Positions 50,753 through 60,400 of a stretch of DNA of 64,000 nucleotides are shown piece by piece; positions within the stretch are counted from its first letter, which is position 1, and each line of letters begins with the position of its first letter. A program made the translations under genes and the position numbers. The notes below the pieces were generated by a model. It saw only the letters and a program-made list of their open reading frames with translations. It did no database searches and was not told where the DNA came from. This DNA is from UKL13-2 sp043744255 (GTDB taxonomy: Bacteria; Pseudomonadota; Gammaproteobacteria; Burkholderiales; Usitatibacteraceae): positions 1-64,000 of the forward strand of contig JAYTVA010000001.1 of the NCBI GenBank assembly GCA_043744255.1. The letters run 5' to 3'.

Positions 50753-51277
50753 ATCGCTACTGAAAAAGATGTTCGGATCAACAGTGAGATTACTGGTGTC
50801 ACTGAGGTTCGACTGCTCGGCCCGGAGAGCGAGCCACTTGGAATCGTCAGTTTTGCCGAAGCAACTACACAGGCAGAAACGGCGCAATTGGATTTAGTGG
50901 AAATTGCCCCTACGGCAAAACCACCCGTATGCCGGATCATGGATTACGGCAAATTCAAATACCGCGAGGCGAAAAAAGCCCACGAAGCCAAGTTGAAACA
51001 AAAGCAGATTCAGGTGAAGGAAATCAAATTCCGCCCCGGCACTGACGATGGTGACTACAACATCAAAGTGCGCAACCTGAAGCGGTTTTTGGAAGAAGGC
51101 GATAAGACTAAAATCACCCTGCGCTTTCGCGGTCGTGAAATGGCGCATCAGGAAATCGGTATGGAATTGCTGAAGCGCGTACAAGCAGATTTAGCGGAAG
51201 TGGGTCAAGTTGAACAGTTCCCGAAAATGGAAGGCCGCCAAATGATTATGGTGGTCTCGCCGAAGAAGAAGATTTAG
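50753..51277 (+). CDS. infC: Translation initiation factor IF-3, ATC start
   Basis: 174 residues starting at ATC 50753, where TAGGAGAG lies just upstream and the sequence begins (M)IATEKDVRINSEI-like, the expected IF-3 start. Reading from the first ATG or GTG would lose the N-terminal domain. N-terminal domain ~1-80 (LDLVEIAPTAKPPVCRIMDYGKFKY is the signature), C-terminal domain ~90-174 with KEIKFRPGTDDGDY. Binds the 30S subunit and proof-reads start codons; its own rare start allows autoregulation, as known for E. coli infC (ATT). Confidence 0.95.
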   Translation: MATEKDVRINSEITGVTEVRLLGPESEPLGIVSFAEATTQAETAQLDLVEIAPTAKPPVCRIMDYGKFKYREAKKAHEAKLKQKQIQVKEIKFRPGTDDGDYNIKVRNLKRFLEEGDKTKITLRFRGREMAHQEIGMELLKRVQADLAEVGQVEQFPKMEGRQMIMVVSPKKKI

Positions 51278-51376
51278 CTGTAGGAAGTGTTGTAACGGTA
51301 GCAAACAAGCCGTCTTCAGGTTCCAAGTGCGAAATGGTTTCGCCACCTGCTGCGGTAAGGCAAACAAGGAATCAAC

Positions 51377-51574
51377 ATGCCAAAGATGAAAACCAAGAGT
51401 GGGGCAGCCAAGCGCTTCAAAGTGCGCGGTTCGGGCTCCATCAAGCGCTCGCAAGCGTTCAAGCGCCACATCCTGACCAAGAAGACGACCAAGAGCAAGC
51501 GTCAACTTCGCGGTACCGCCGAAATCCATGCAACCAACATCGTGAGTGTTCGCGCGATGTTGCCTTACGCGTAA
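51377..51574 (+). CDS. rpmI: 50S ribosomal protein L35
   Basis: 65 residues, highly basic. MPKMKTKSGAAKRFKVRGSG and KRQLRGT are the family signatures. Lies 99 bases after infC and 12 before rplT, the usual infC-rpmI-rplT order. GCAAACAAGGAA precedes the ATG. Confidence 0.97.
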   Translation: MPKMKTKSGAAKRFKVRGSGSIKRSQAFKRHILTKKTTKSKRQLRGTAEIHATNIVSVRAMLPYA

Positions 51575-51586
51575 AGGAGCGCCACC

Positions 51587-51946
51587 ATGCCAAGAGTTAA
51601 ACGTGGTGTAACCGCCCGCGCCCGTCACAAGAAAATCCTGAACCTTGCGAAGGGCTATCGCGGCCGTCGCAGTAAAGTCTTCCGTATCGCCAAAGAAGCG
51701 GTGATGAAGGCAGGTCAATACGCGTACCGTGATCGCCGTAACAAAAAGCGTGCATTCCGCGCGTTGTGGATCGCGCGCATTAACGCCGCTGCCCGCAATG
51801 GCGGCATGAACTATTCAACGTTCATGAACGGTTTGAAGCGCGCTTCAATCACCGTGGATCGTAAGGTGTTGGCAGACTTGGCCGTGTTGGACAAGCCCGC
51901 CTTTGCGCAGTTTATCGAGCAAGCGAAAGCGGCCCGTAGCGCGTAG
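51587..51946 (+). CDS. rplT: 50S ribosomal protein L20
   Basis: 119 residues. MPRVKRGVTARARHKKILNLAKGYRGRRS is the invariant N-terminal rRNA-binding arm. L20 binds 23S rRNA early in 50S assembly, and in E. coli also represses rpmI-rplT translation. AAAGGAG lies 7 bases upstream. A terminator follows 19 bases after the stop. Confidence 0.97.
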   Translation: MPRVKRGVTARARHKKILNLAKGYRGRRSKVFRIAKEAVMKAGQYAYRDRRNKKRAFRALWIARINAAARNGGMNYSTFMNGLKRASITVDRKVLADLAVLDKPAFAQFIEQAKAARSA

Positions 51947-51965
51947 TTTCAGTAACGTTCCACGC

Positions 51966-52006
51966 AAAAGGCCCGCTTCCGTAAACCGAGCGGGCCTTTT
52001 GTTTTT
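51966..52006 (+). terminator. Rho-independent terminator between rplT and pheS
   Basis: AAAAGGCCCGCT (51966-51977) pairs perfectly with AGCGGGCCTTTT (51989-52000) across an 11-base loop, followed by GTTTTT. Twelve base pairs, strong. It lies 28 bases before pheS, so pheST expression from upstream must come by read-through or a local promoter. I see no Phe-rich leader peptide in front of it. Confidence 0.92.
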
Positions 52007-52033
52007 CGCAATTTGTATCTCTGGTAGGTGACC

Positions 52034-53047
52034 ATGAGCGACCTAAAATCCATTCTGCACGACGCACGAGTATCTCTCCACAAAGTCAGATCACTCCCTG
52101 ATTTGGAGCAGACCAAGGCGCGTTTTCTTGGCAAAACCGGCGCGGTCACCGAGTTGCTGAAAGGGCTTGGCAAACTCACCGTCGAAGAAAAAAAATCGGC
52201 CGGTGCCGCCATCAACGAGCTGAAGGGGCAGGTCGAAACGCTGCTCACCGAATGCAAGGCGAATATTCTCAACGCCGAACTCGAAGCCAAGCTCGCCGCC
52301 GAAGCGATCGACGTGACGCTGCCCGGTCGTACCTCAGGCGTGGGCGGCCTGCACCCGGTCACGCGTGCGCTGGAGCGCGTGGAGGCGCTGTTCGCGACCA
52401 TGGGATTCTCAGTCGCCGATGGCCCAGAAATCGAAACCGACTTCTACAATTTCACCGCGCTCAACACGCCGGAAAATCATCCCGCGCGCTCGATGCACGA
52501 TACCTTCTACATCGAAGGCAGCAAAAACCTGCTACGCACTCACACCTCGCCGGTGCAGATTCGCTACATGCAGGAAGTGTCTAAACGTGGTGGCCCGCCA
52601 ATTCGCATCATTTGTCCCGGCCGCGTTTATCGCTGCGACCACGATGCCACGCATTCGCCGATGTTCCATCAACTCGAAGGGCTGTGGGTCGATAGTGGCA
52701 TCAGTCTCGCGGATTTGAAGGGCACGCTCACGCAATTTCTGAACGCATTTTTTGAACGCGACGACATGCAGATTCGTTTTCGTCCATCGTTTTTTCCGTT
52801 CGTTGAGCCCGGTGTTGAGGTCGATATGGAATGGGAGAACAAGGGCGGAAAAATTAAGTGGCTGGAGATCGGTGGCGCTGGTGTGGTGCATCCGCAAGTG
52901 TTGCGCAACGGCGGAATCGACCCAGAAAAATACTCAGGCTTCGCGTTCGGCATGGGCTTGGATCGCCTCGCGATGTTGAAGTACGGCGTGAATGATTTGC
53001 GCTTGTTCTTCGAAAACGACGTGAAGTTTCTCGCCCAATTTCGCTAG
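52034..53047 (+). CDS. pheS: Phenylalanyl-tRNA synthetase alpha subunit
   Basis: 337 residues from ATG 52034 (TAGG lies just upstream; GTG 52028 is the alternative). N-terminal coiled coil (~1-90) and a class II catalytic domain: GGLHPVTRALERVEALFATMGF, FHQLEGLWVD (motif 2) and FAFGMGLDRLAMLKYGVNDLR (motif 3). Forms the alpha2beta2 enzyme with PheT. The next gene starts 10 bases downstream. Confidence 0.97.
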   Translation: MSDLKSILHDARVSLHKVRSLPDLEQTKARFLGKTGAVTELLKGLGKLTVEEKKSAGAAINELKGQVETLLTECKANILNAELEAKLAAEAIDVTLPGRTSGVGGLHPVTRALERVEALFATMGFSVADGPEIETDFYNFTALNTPENHPARSMHDTFYIEGSKNLLRTHTSPVQIRYMQEVSKRGGPPIRIICPGRVYRCDHDATHSPMFHQLEGLWVDSGISLADLKGTLTQFLNAFFERDDMQIRFRPSFFPFVEPGVEVDMEWENKGGKIKWLEIGGAGVVHPQVLRNGGIDPEKYSGFAFGMGLDRLAMLKYGVNDLRLFFENDVKFLAQFR

Positions 53048-53057
53048 AAAGAAATAG

Positions 53058-55430
53058 ATGAAAGTTTCCGCAAATTGGCTCAAAACCCTCGTCGATACTA
53101 GACTTTCGACCGATGAACTCGCGCATCAACTGACCATGGCCGGCTTGGAGGTTGAAGAAATTTCGCCCGTCGCACCTGCGTACGACAAGATCGTGGTGGC
53201 GGAAGTCAAAACGGTCAGCCCGCATCCGAACGCCGATAAATTGCGCGTGACCGAAGTGGATGTCGGCACCGGCGCGCTGCTGCAAATCGTCTGTGGCGCA
53301 CCGAACGTCGCGGTGGGTATGCGCGTGCCGTGTGCGCTGGTCGGCGCGATGCTGCCCGGCATTGAAATCAAGGAAGCGAAACTGCGTGGCGTTGATTCAA
53401 ACGGCATGCTCTGCTCCGCGCGTGAACTCGGTTTGTCGGACGATCATGCTGGTCTCATGCCGCTGCCCGCTGATGCGCCAATTGGCCAAGACATTCGCGA
53501 ATACCTCGATCTTGATGACGTGTATCTCACGCTAAAATTGACGCCCAATCGCGGTGATTGCCTATCGATGATTGGTATCGCACGCGACCTCGCCGCCGTG
53601 CTGGGTACGAAGGCCAATCTGCCAAACACCGCGCCAGTCGTGGCGAACGGGACAGAGTCGCGTCCAATCACCATCGCTGCACCCAAGGCTTGTGGCCATT
53701 ACGTTGGTCGTGTCATCAAAAACATCAACACGCGCGCGGCAACCCCAGAATGGATGAAGCGCCGCTTGGAGCGCGCCGGATTCCGCTCGATTTCGCCGCT
53801 GGTGGACATCACCAATTACCTCACACTGGAACGCGGTCGCCCGATGCACGCTTTCGATCTCGATAAGCTCAAGGGTGGCATCACGGTTCGTTTCCCGCAC
53901 GCGGGCGAGGAAATGAATCTACTGAACGCGCAGCACGTCGTGCTGAAACCCGACATGCTGCTGATCGCCGATGATGCCGGAGCGGTCGCAATGGGCGGCG
54001 TGATGGGCGGGCTTGAAAGCATGGTCACCGATGCGACCACCAACGTGTTCTTCGAAGCTGCGTATTTCGACCCCGATGTTATTCAAGGCAAAACGCGCGA
54101 ACTCGGTATCAACTCTGATGCCGCCTATCGCTTCGAACGCGGCGTGGATCCTCAGTCTCAACGCGATGGCATCGAATACGCGACGCGCCTCACGCTCGAT
54201 ATTTGTGGCACCGCCACCACCGAAGTCGGCCCCATCACCGAGGCACACGGCGAGCTGCCGAAGCGTCTTTCGGTGCGTGTCCGCACTGCGCGCGTGAAGG
54301 CGCTGATCGGCATGGACATCGCCGCGACCACGATGCAAGAAACACTTAACCGTCTCAATTGTGCGGTCGTGAGCGAGGCCGATGCCCTCATCGTCACGCC
54401 ACCGTCATACCGCTTCGACCTCAACATCGAAGAAGATTTCGTCGAAGAAATCGCGCGTGTTTACGGTTACGAAAAAGTCCCCGCAGCGCCACCAAAATCG
54501 TCCGTGGCGATGGTGCCGATTGGCGAAGCGCGCCGCTCGCGCGCGGCAATTCGTCATCAGCTCGCCGATCTCGGCTATCAAGAAGTCATCAACTACAGCT
54601 TTATCCCCGCCGAGTGGGAAGCCGACTTCGCGGGCAACCGTGCGCCGGTGAAAGTTGCAAACCCGATCGCCAGCCACATGAGCGTGATGCGCACCAGCTT
54701 GATCGGCGGGTTGATCGAGACGCTGAAGGGCAACTTGAATCGCGGCGAATCGCGGCTGCGCTTGTTCGAAGTAGGGCGCTGCTTTTTGTCCGCTGAGGCC
54801 GATTACGCGGCGCAGCCCGAACGCATCGCGGCACTCGCCTATGGCGCGCGGCACATCGAGCAGTGGGGCGAAGACAAAACCGCCAAGGCCGATTTTTACA
54901 GCGTCAAAGGCGATCTGGAAGCGTTCCTGAGTGGTATGGAGTTACGTTTCGAGGTAATCGCCCATCCCGCGCTGCATCCCGGTCGCGCGGCAACCGTCTT
55001 GGTGGCCGGAAAACCGGTCGGCATCATCGGCGAGCTGCACCCGCGTTGGCAGCAAAAGTACGAATTGCCAAACGCCCCGGTGTTGTTCGAACTCGACGTC
55101 GCCATCATCGCCGAAGGGCGCGCGCCGCGCTTTTCGCCGGTCTCGCGCATGCAGCCAGTGCGCCGCGACTTGGCGCTCACGGTCGCTGAAGCCACCCCGG
55201 TTCAGGCGCTTTTAACGGCCGTTTTGAGCCAAAAATTGCCGAACGTCACTGAATTCGCGCTGTTCGATTTATACCGGGGTTCTGGGGTCGCCAGCGGGCA
55301 AAAAAGCCTTGCGTTTCGGGTAGTTATGCAAGATACTGAAAAAAATTTGACAGATTCTGCGTGTGATTCCACAATGGCAGAAATAGTTAAGGTTTTGAGT
55401 GAGCAATTTGGCGCAACCCTCAGAAAATAA
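53058..55430 (+). CDS. pheT: Phenylalanyl-tRNA synthetase beta subunit
   Basis: 790 residues, standard size. N-terminal tRNA-binding EMAP domain (~40-150; VVAEVKTVSPHPNADKLRVTEVD), B3/B4 editing domain (~210-370), B5 domain, the catalytic-like domain (~480-680) and the C-terminal ferredoxin-fold anticodon-binding domain (FSPVSRMQPVRRDLALTV). The editing pocket is in the B3/B4 region. ihfA follows after 8 bases. Confidence 0.97.
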   Translation: MKVSANWLKTLVDTRLSTDELAHQLTMAGLEVEEISPVAPAYDKIVVAEVKTVSPHPNADKLRVTEVDVGTGALLQIVCGAPNVAVGMRVPCALVGAMLPGIEIKEAKLRGVDSNGMLCSARELGLSDDHAGLMPLPADAPIGQDIREYLDLDDVYLTLKLTPNRGDCLSMIGIARDLAAVLGTKANLPNTAPVVANGTESRPITIAAPKACGHYVGRVIKNINTRAATPEWMKRRLERAGFRSISPLVDITNYLTLERGRPMHAFDLDKLKGGITVRFPHAGEEMNLLNAQHVVLKPDMLLIADDAGAVAMGGVMGGLESMVTDATTNVFFEAAYFDPDVIQGKTRELGINSDAAYRFERGVDPQSQRDGIEYATRLTLDICGTATTEVGPITEAHGELPKRLSVRVRTARVKALIGMDIAATTMQETLNRLNCAVVSEADALIVTPPSYRFDLNIEEDFVEEIARVYGYEKVPAAPPKSSVAMVPIGEARRSRAAIRHQLADLGYQEVINYSFIPAEWEADFAGNRAPVKVANPIASHMSVMRTSLIGGLIETLKGNLNRGESRLRLFEVGRCFLSAEADYAAQPERIAALAYGARHIEQWGEDKTAKADFYSVKGDLEAFLSGMELRFEVIAHPALHPGRAATVLVAGKPVGIIGELHPRWQQKYELPNAPVLFELDVAIIAEGRAPRFSPVSRMQPVRRDLALTVAEATPVQALLTAVLSQKLPNVTEFALFDLYRGSGVASGQKSLAFRVVMQDTEKNLTDSACDSTMAEIVKVLSEQFGATLRK

Positions 55431-55438
55431 ACACAAAA

Positions 55439-55750
55439 ATGACAATGACGTTGACAAAAGCTGAGCTTGCGGACTTAATGTTCGAAAAGGTCGGTCTTAA
55501 CAAGCGTGAAGCCAAGGATATGGTTGAATCTTTCTTCGAAGAAATCCGCATCACCCTCGAAAAAGGCGACTCCGTCAAGCTCTCCGGTTTTGGTAATTTT
55601 CAGCTACGCAACAAGCCGCAACGTCCGGGTCGCAACCCAAAGACGGGCGAAGAAATCCCGATTACCGCACGTCGCGTTGTTACGTTCCACGCCAGTCAAA
55701 AACTAAAAAGTCTCGTAGAAAAGTCATTCAATGGAACCACTGCCAACTAG
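55439..55750 (+). CDS. ihfA: Integration host factor alpha subunit
   Basis: 103 residues. HU/IHF fold: LTKAELADLMFEKVGLNKREAKDMVESFFEEI at the N-terminus and the DNA-binding arm RNKPQRPGRNPKTGEEIPITARRVVTFHAS. Heterodimer with IhfB, bends DNA about 160 degrees. The pheST-ihfA order is typical of proteobacteria. Its 3' end overlaps the MerR gene by 20 bases. Start taken at ATG 55439; ATG 55445 is equally possible. Confidence 0.95.
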   Translation: MTMTLTKAELADLMFEKVGLNKREAKDMVESFFEEIRITLEKGDSVKLSGFGNFQLRNKPQRPGRNPKTGEEIPITARRVVTFHASQKLKSLVEKSFNGTTAN

Positions 55751-56105
55751 CGGCCTCCCCACCATCCCGGCCAAACGCTACTTCACCATCGGTGAAGTCA
55801 GCGAACTATGCGGCGTCAAACCGCATGTGCTGCGCTATTGGGAACAAGAATTCACGCAACTCAAACCGCTCAAACGTCGCGGCAATCGTCGCTACTATCA
55901 ACACCACGAAGTCCTGTTGATTCGCCGCATCCGCGAACTGCTTTATGAACATGGCTTCACCATCAACGGTGCGCGCAATCGACTCGATGGCCCAGACGCC
56001 ACACCTGTCTCTATCGCCACCGCATCGCGTACCGAGCGCCAACTCGACACCCGCCAAATCAAGAGTGAACTCAAGAGCATTCTTTCCATGCTCAACGCGC
56101 AGTAG
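55731..56105 (+). CDS. MerR-family transcriptional regulator
   Basis: 124 residues. MerR-type winged helix-turn-helix: RYFTIGEVSELCGVKPHVLRYWEQEF with the wing LKPLKRRGNRRYYQHHEVLLIRRIRELL. The C-terminal part is short and lacks the metal-binding cysteines, so the effector is unknown. This gene always follows ihfA in many betaproteobacteria, between ihfA and tRNA-Pro. ATG 55731 lies inside the last codons of ihfA. Confidence 0.9.
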   Translation: MEPLPTSGLPTIPAKRYFTIGEVSELCGVKPHVLRYWEQEFTQLKPLKRRGNRRYYQHHEVLLIRRIRELLYEHGFTINGARNRLDGPDATPVSIATASRTERQLDTRQIKSELKSILSMLNAQ

Positions 56106-56137
56106 CGCGAGCTAACCCGCTATAATCTGCACCTCGG

Positions 56138-56215
<78 letters not shown>

Positions 56216-56223
56216 ATTGACAC

Positions 56224-56251
56224 AAAGCCAACTTTCTCAAGTTGGCTTTTT
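56224..56251. terminator. Hairpin serving tRNA-Pro and the convergent jetD
   Basis: AAAGCCAACTT (56224-56234) pairs perfectly with AAGTTGGCTTT (56239-56249) around loop TCTC, and TTC follows on the + strand. The jetD stop codon (TGA, 56237-56239 on the - strand) lies in the loop, so the last jetD codons form one arm. A bidirectional terminator for two convergent units. Confidence 0.8.
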
Positions 56252-57442
56252 CAATTGCGGAATCGCCAACTGTAGTTGTTCAAGCTCTTGATGTACCCGT
56301 TCGATGCAAATGCGCTCTTGCTCGAATCTCAAATTACTGCGTATCGCGTTTCGGCGGAGCTCATCGTAAAGGTCTGCTTCCTCGCACGTGAGGCGCGTCA
56401 GGTCATGCGTTGCCTGTTGTTCTTCGTCAACCCAGCAATGGCGATGCCTCATGAGCGTTGCTCTGTCCATGAGAAATGAAGTGACGTTTGGAAACCGTTG
56501 CCTGAGTTGATCAAGAATCGCGAAACCATGGGTATCAATATCACCCCAGTAGAAGATCGCACACTTCTTCATCCAGTCAGCTTTGGCGAGCGCTTCCCAG
56601 CCATAGCCCTTGCCAAAAATAACAATGCTGCTCGGAAATGAGGGTAAAGCCAGAAAGTTCACTTCGTTCTCCGTGATAAAGATGAAGCGTGGGTTCAAAT
56701 CGAGCGCCGCAAAAGTAGCTGAGTTCAGTGCAATATCAGCATCGCCTCCACGTATCGCTGGCCAGACCATCGGATCTAACAAGCGAAATCGGATGTGCAC
56801 AGGTTTAGCCTTAAAGCCATATCGCTCTGCAAACCGAGTGCTTGCTGAATGGTCATGACTGATCTGTTCAGTGGGCAGGACAATGTCAAACCATTCAGCA
56901 AGCACACCTGCTTTTGATTCAATGAATTTGGTATGTACGCCCGGAATGTCAACTTGGCGTAAATAGACATTGGGACGAGGATTGCGCTTGATCCAATCTG
57001 TGATCGCTATCAAATGATTCCAATCATTGCTGTAACCCAGCGCGCGAATCGGATGGTCATTCATCCACGGAAGCAGCTCGGGTAGTTGCGCGGTGAGTCG
57101 ATCGGCCAGCTCTTGATAGCACTCTAGTTCTGGTTGCTTGCTGAGAATAGCGATAGCATTTGCAAGATCATCAACCCAGACGGATTCAGGAATGGAGTTT
57201 TTACCGAGTACGCGGTGCGTCAATTCTCGAAATTCGAAGCGATAGTGCCGCAGTGAGTCGATGTGACTGATCCACTCTCGAACATTTTCAAAGCGCTCGC
57301 TCAATTCGGCAGAGCTCGGCGCTCTGAACTTCAGCTTGAGCGGGAATAGATCGTCCGGTTTTAGCCCGTATCGAAGTAAATCACCGCGATCCCACAACTT
57401 CTGAATCTGCGCGGTCAAGTCTGCCGCACGAGTCCAACTCAC
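56237..57442 (-). CDS. jetD: Wadjet nuclease subunit JetD (Toprim)
   Basis: 401 residues: DUF3322-like N-terminal arm and DUF2220/Toprim C-terminal domain. Toprim residues are E258/E260 in FITENEVNF and D301, D303 in YWGDIDTHGFAILDQL, so the cleavage site looks complete. In type I Wadjet JetD cuts plasmid DNA once the JetABC motor has extruded a loop on a small circle. The ATG overlaps the jetC stop (ATGA), as expected for the last gene of the operon. A long helical N-terminus probably contacts JetA/JetB. Confidence 0.93.
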   Translation of the reverse strand: MSWTRAADLTAQIQKLWDRGDLLRYGLKPDDLFPLKLKFRAPSSAELSERFENVREWISHIDSLRHYRFEFRELTHRVLGKNSIPESVWVDDLANAIAILSKQPELECYQELADRLTAQLPELLPWMNDHPIRALGYSNDWNHLIAITDWIKRNPRPNVYLRQVDIPGVHTKFIESKAGVLAEWFDIVLPTEQISHDHSASTRFAERYGFKAKPVHIRFRLLDPMVWPAIRGGDADIALNSATFAALDLNPRFIFITENEVNFLALPSFPSSIVIFGKGYGWEALAKADWMKKCAIFYWGDIDTHGFAILDQLRQRFPNVTSFLMDRATLMRHRHCWVDEEQQATHDLTRLTCEEADLYDELRRNAIRSNLRFEQERICIERVHQELEQLQLAIPQLKKPT

Positions 57443-60400
57443 GAGGACTTCCTCGCTTTTTCTTCGCGATACTCAGCAATCGATAAATTCCTGAGTTTGG
57501 ATGCCTTGCCTTGCTCGTTATGCACAAAGCCCACGCTTGAGACGTAGGGATCAATGATGTGGATTTTTTGTAAGGGCGTGACAATCAATAGTTGGAGATT
57601 GAGCTTGCTAAATAACTCAAGTCCATAGCGCGCAGAGTCGTCTGACCCGCGACCGAACGCTTCATCGATCACCACGAAGTGAAAAGAACGTGATCGGGTT
57701 GTTTCCCAATCTAACCCAAACTGATATGCGAGACTCGCCGCCAAGATGGTGTAGGCCAGCTTTTCCTTTTGCCCGCCGGACTTACCGCCGGAGTCGGAAT
57801 AGTGCTCATGCTCGGTGCCGTCGGCCCGGTATCGCTCGCTTGCCGCAAAAGCAAACCAATTGCGAACGTCAGTAACCCGTTGAGTCCATTTTTTGTCTAT
57901 CTCCGTAGTGCCGTCGCGGCCTCGAAACCGATCAACGATCAGTTTAACTTGAAGAAATTTTGCCTCTGAATACTGCGCGTCTGCCGAGCCAGTCAGGCTA
58001 CCTTCCGTGCAAGCGCGAAGATCGCCCTGAAAATCACGGATGTCCGCATCTAGGGTCTGCTCTGCTTCAAGTACGATGTATCGACCTGGGTTGTAGTCGA
58101 TCTGCGTAAGCGAATGGTTGATATGCTCGATTCGCTCGTCAATCATCTCGCGCTCTCGCATCAACTGAGCGTTAAAGTTGGCAATCTCATTGATAGTGTT
58201 GACCGTGAGTAGCTCCTTGAAAGCGCTGTCGAATCGGGGCAAGTCATCTTGCAGTAGCTTGTCGAGCAAATTTTTGTACTCAAATGCAGCCTCTGGCGTG
58301 GCATCAAAGTCGCGCGTTTCGAGTTTGAATTCCTCCTTGAATGCCGCCATCGCTTGCGTGATCTTGTCGCGCAAGCGCTCGATTTTAGATTTCTCTGCAT
58401 CTATCTTGGCCTGCACGCCATCGCGAAGCTCCCTTTCTTTCGAATCGCATGACTCGAACGTCAGGTGCTGCTCACTCAGCATCTCTGTTCGTAGTGTCTC
58501 CAACAATTTAGCAACTGGCGCAGCGATCGTTATGGCTGCGGGCTCTAGAGCCTCCAGTTTCAGTCGGTTAGCCGTATCTTTTTTTTCTTCATTTTTAGAT
58601 CGCCGAACGATTGCATCATTCAAGTCTTCATTGATCTTATCCAGCTCAGTTTCCATTTCCCGCAGACGCTGACGAAGTTGCAGTAATTTGTCTGACGCCG
58701 CCTCGAGTAGGGTGATCTCTTGTTTTAGTGCTTCGATTTCAGTGGCGATGGTTCGCCAGTCGAGCTCCGCGTAATCTCGAAATTCTTCTAATTTGTCGAT
58801 TGACGACAGCCGAACCCGTAGGGTGTTCCGGGTTGACTGCAAAGTGCTGATCCCGTGCGCTTTGTCCGCCAATTCTTGCTCAAGCTGCTTACGTGTGGCT
58901 TCTAGCGTCGCGATTTTTTCTTGATTCGACCAACCCAACACAAAGCGGCTTCGGTCAGTGATGCTGTACCGATCATCCTTCTCATGTCGTCCCGTAGGAT
59001 CCTTGAGTTGCCCAGCCAGAGTGATGGCTCTTGGCTCACGCCTGAATTGATCTTGCGTTGCACAACAGGCAACGTCAAAACGCCGAATCACCTCTGCATT
59101 TATCCAGTCATAGAACCCGGAGTCAGGCTTGATGGAAAGCTTGCGAACCAGTGAATCTGGGTGCGCGCTATTCGTGTCACTCTTTCGTACTGCGCGTACG
59201 TGAAAATAAACAAAACGGCCGCTGAGTGGATTCTCATCAACCCATTGCGAGACAGCACGGTATTGCTCATCCGGAACGAGCATGGACAAGCCGAAGCTTC
59301 GTAGCAAGCGCTCGGCCGCGCCTTCCCATGCTCGCTCTTCGTCTCGCACGCGCAGCAACTCGCCCGCAAACGGTAACTTGTCTTCGGTGATGCCCAGCGC
59401 GATGACAAGCGCTGATCGAATTTGAATTTGCCTCGCTTCAATATTGCTCTTACGCGATTTAAGGCTTTTGATTTCTTGATTAACTTCATCATGGTATTTT
59501 CTTTGATCCCTGAAATCGAATTCTAGCTCTCGCGCTTCGTTCTCATTGGCAGCAACTTTTTGGCGCAATTCATCAACAATTTTGGTGAGTTCAGATTTTT
59601 GCACTAAGAACGCGTCTTCACCATCGGCTGGGGCCGCGTCTAGGTGCTTAATGAGCTCTGCATACCGATCTGCTTTGGCGCGCTTTGCAGCCTTGGCTTG
59701 CTCTTTAGCTATCACGTCATTGGCAAGTCGATTCAGCCGATCTCCACCGTTATCGCTGATCGATTGCTTAATATCGTCTTTGCTCTTGCCCGCTTCGATT
59801 TGCCGCGTTTGCAGTCTTTCCGCGGCGACGTTGAGCTTTTGCCATTCGTCGTCAAGACTTGATATTCGCTTATCCAACAAGTCCACTTTGTGCTTGGCAA
59901 AGTAGGGATGCAATGCATCGCGGCATTTCCTGATCAAGTCAACATCTGATGCCAGTTGACCGTTTCGATCACAGTCCGCCACCAACGGTGCTAGTAAGCT
60001 CGCCTGCCGCTTGGCGCTGAGCACCGCCTCGTGTGCCCGATTTAAATCATCAAAATGTGCAATCAAGGCGCTTATGCGCTTGCCCACATCAAAGGGTTCT
60101 AGCATGTGGTGGCGAACGAAGTCGGTCAGATTTCCGACCGATTTCATTGATACCGTTTGATGAAAAAGCTCAAGCGCCTGATCGTTCTTTATTCCGAAGC
60201 ATCGTTTGAACCAGGCGCCGTAAGGAGGAAATGTGTCAAAGAGTTCAACATCAACGGAGCGTAGGCGCTTGCGTAGTTTCGTGATATCAGTACCAAAGTT
60301 GGCAAAGTCATCAACAATGGACATACCGCCTTCCGATGCCGCGTAGAGACGACTCGGCTGTCCGTGGGTATCTTTGAACCAGAAGACCTGCGCCAACGAG

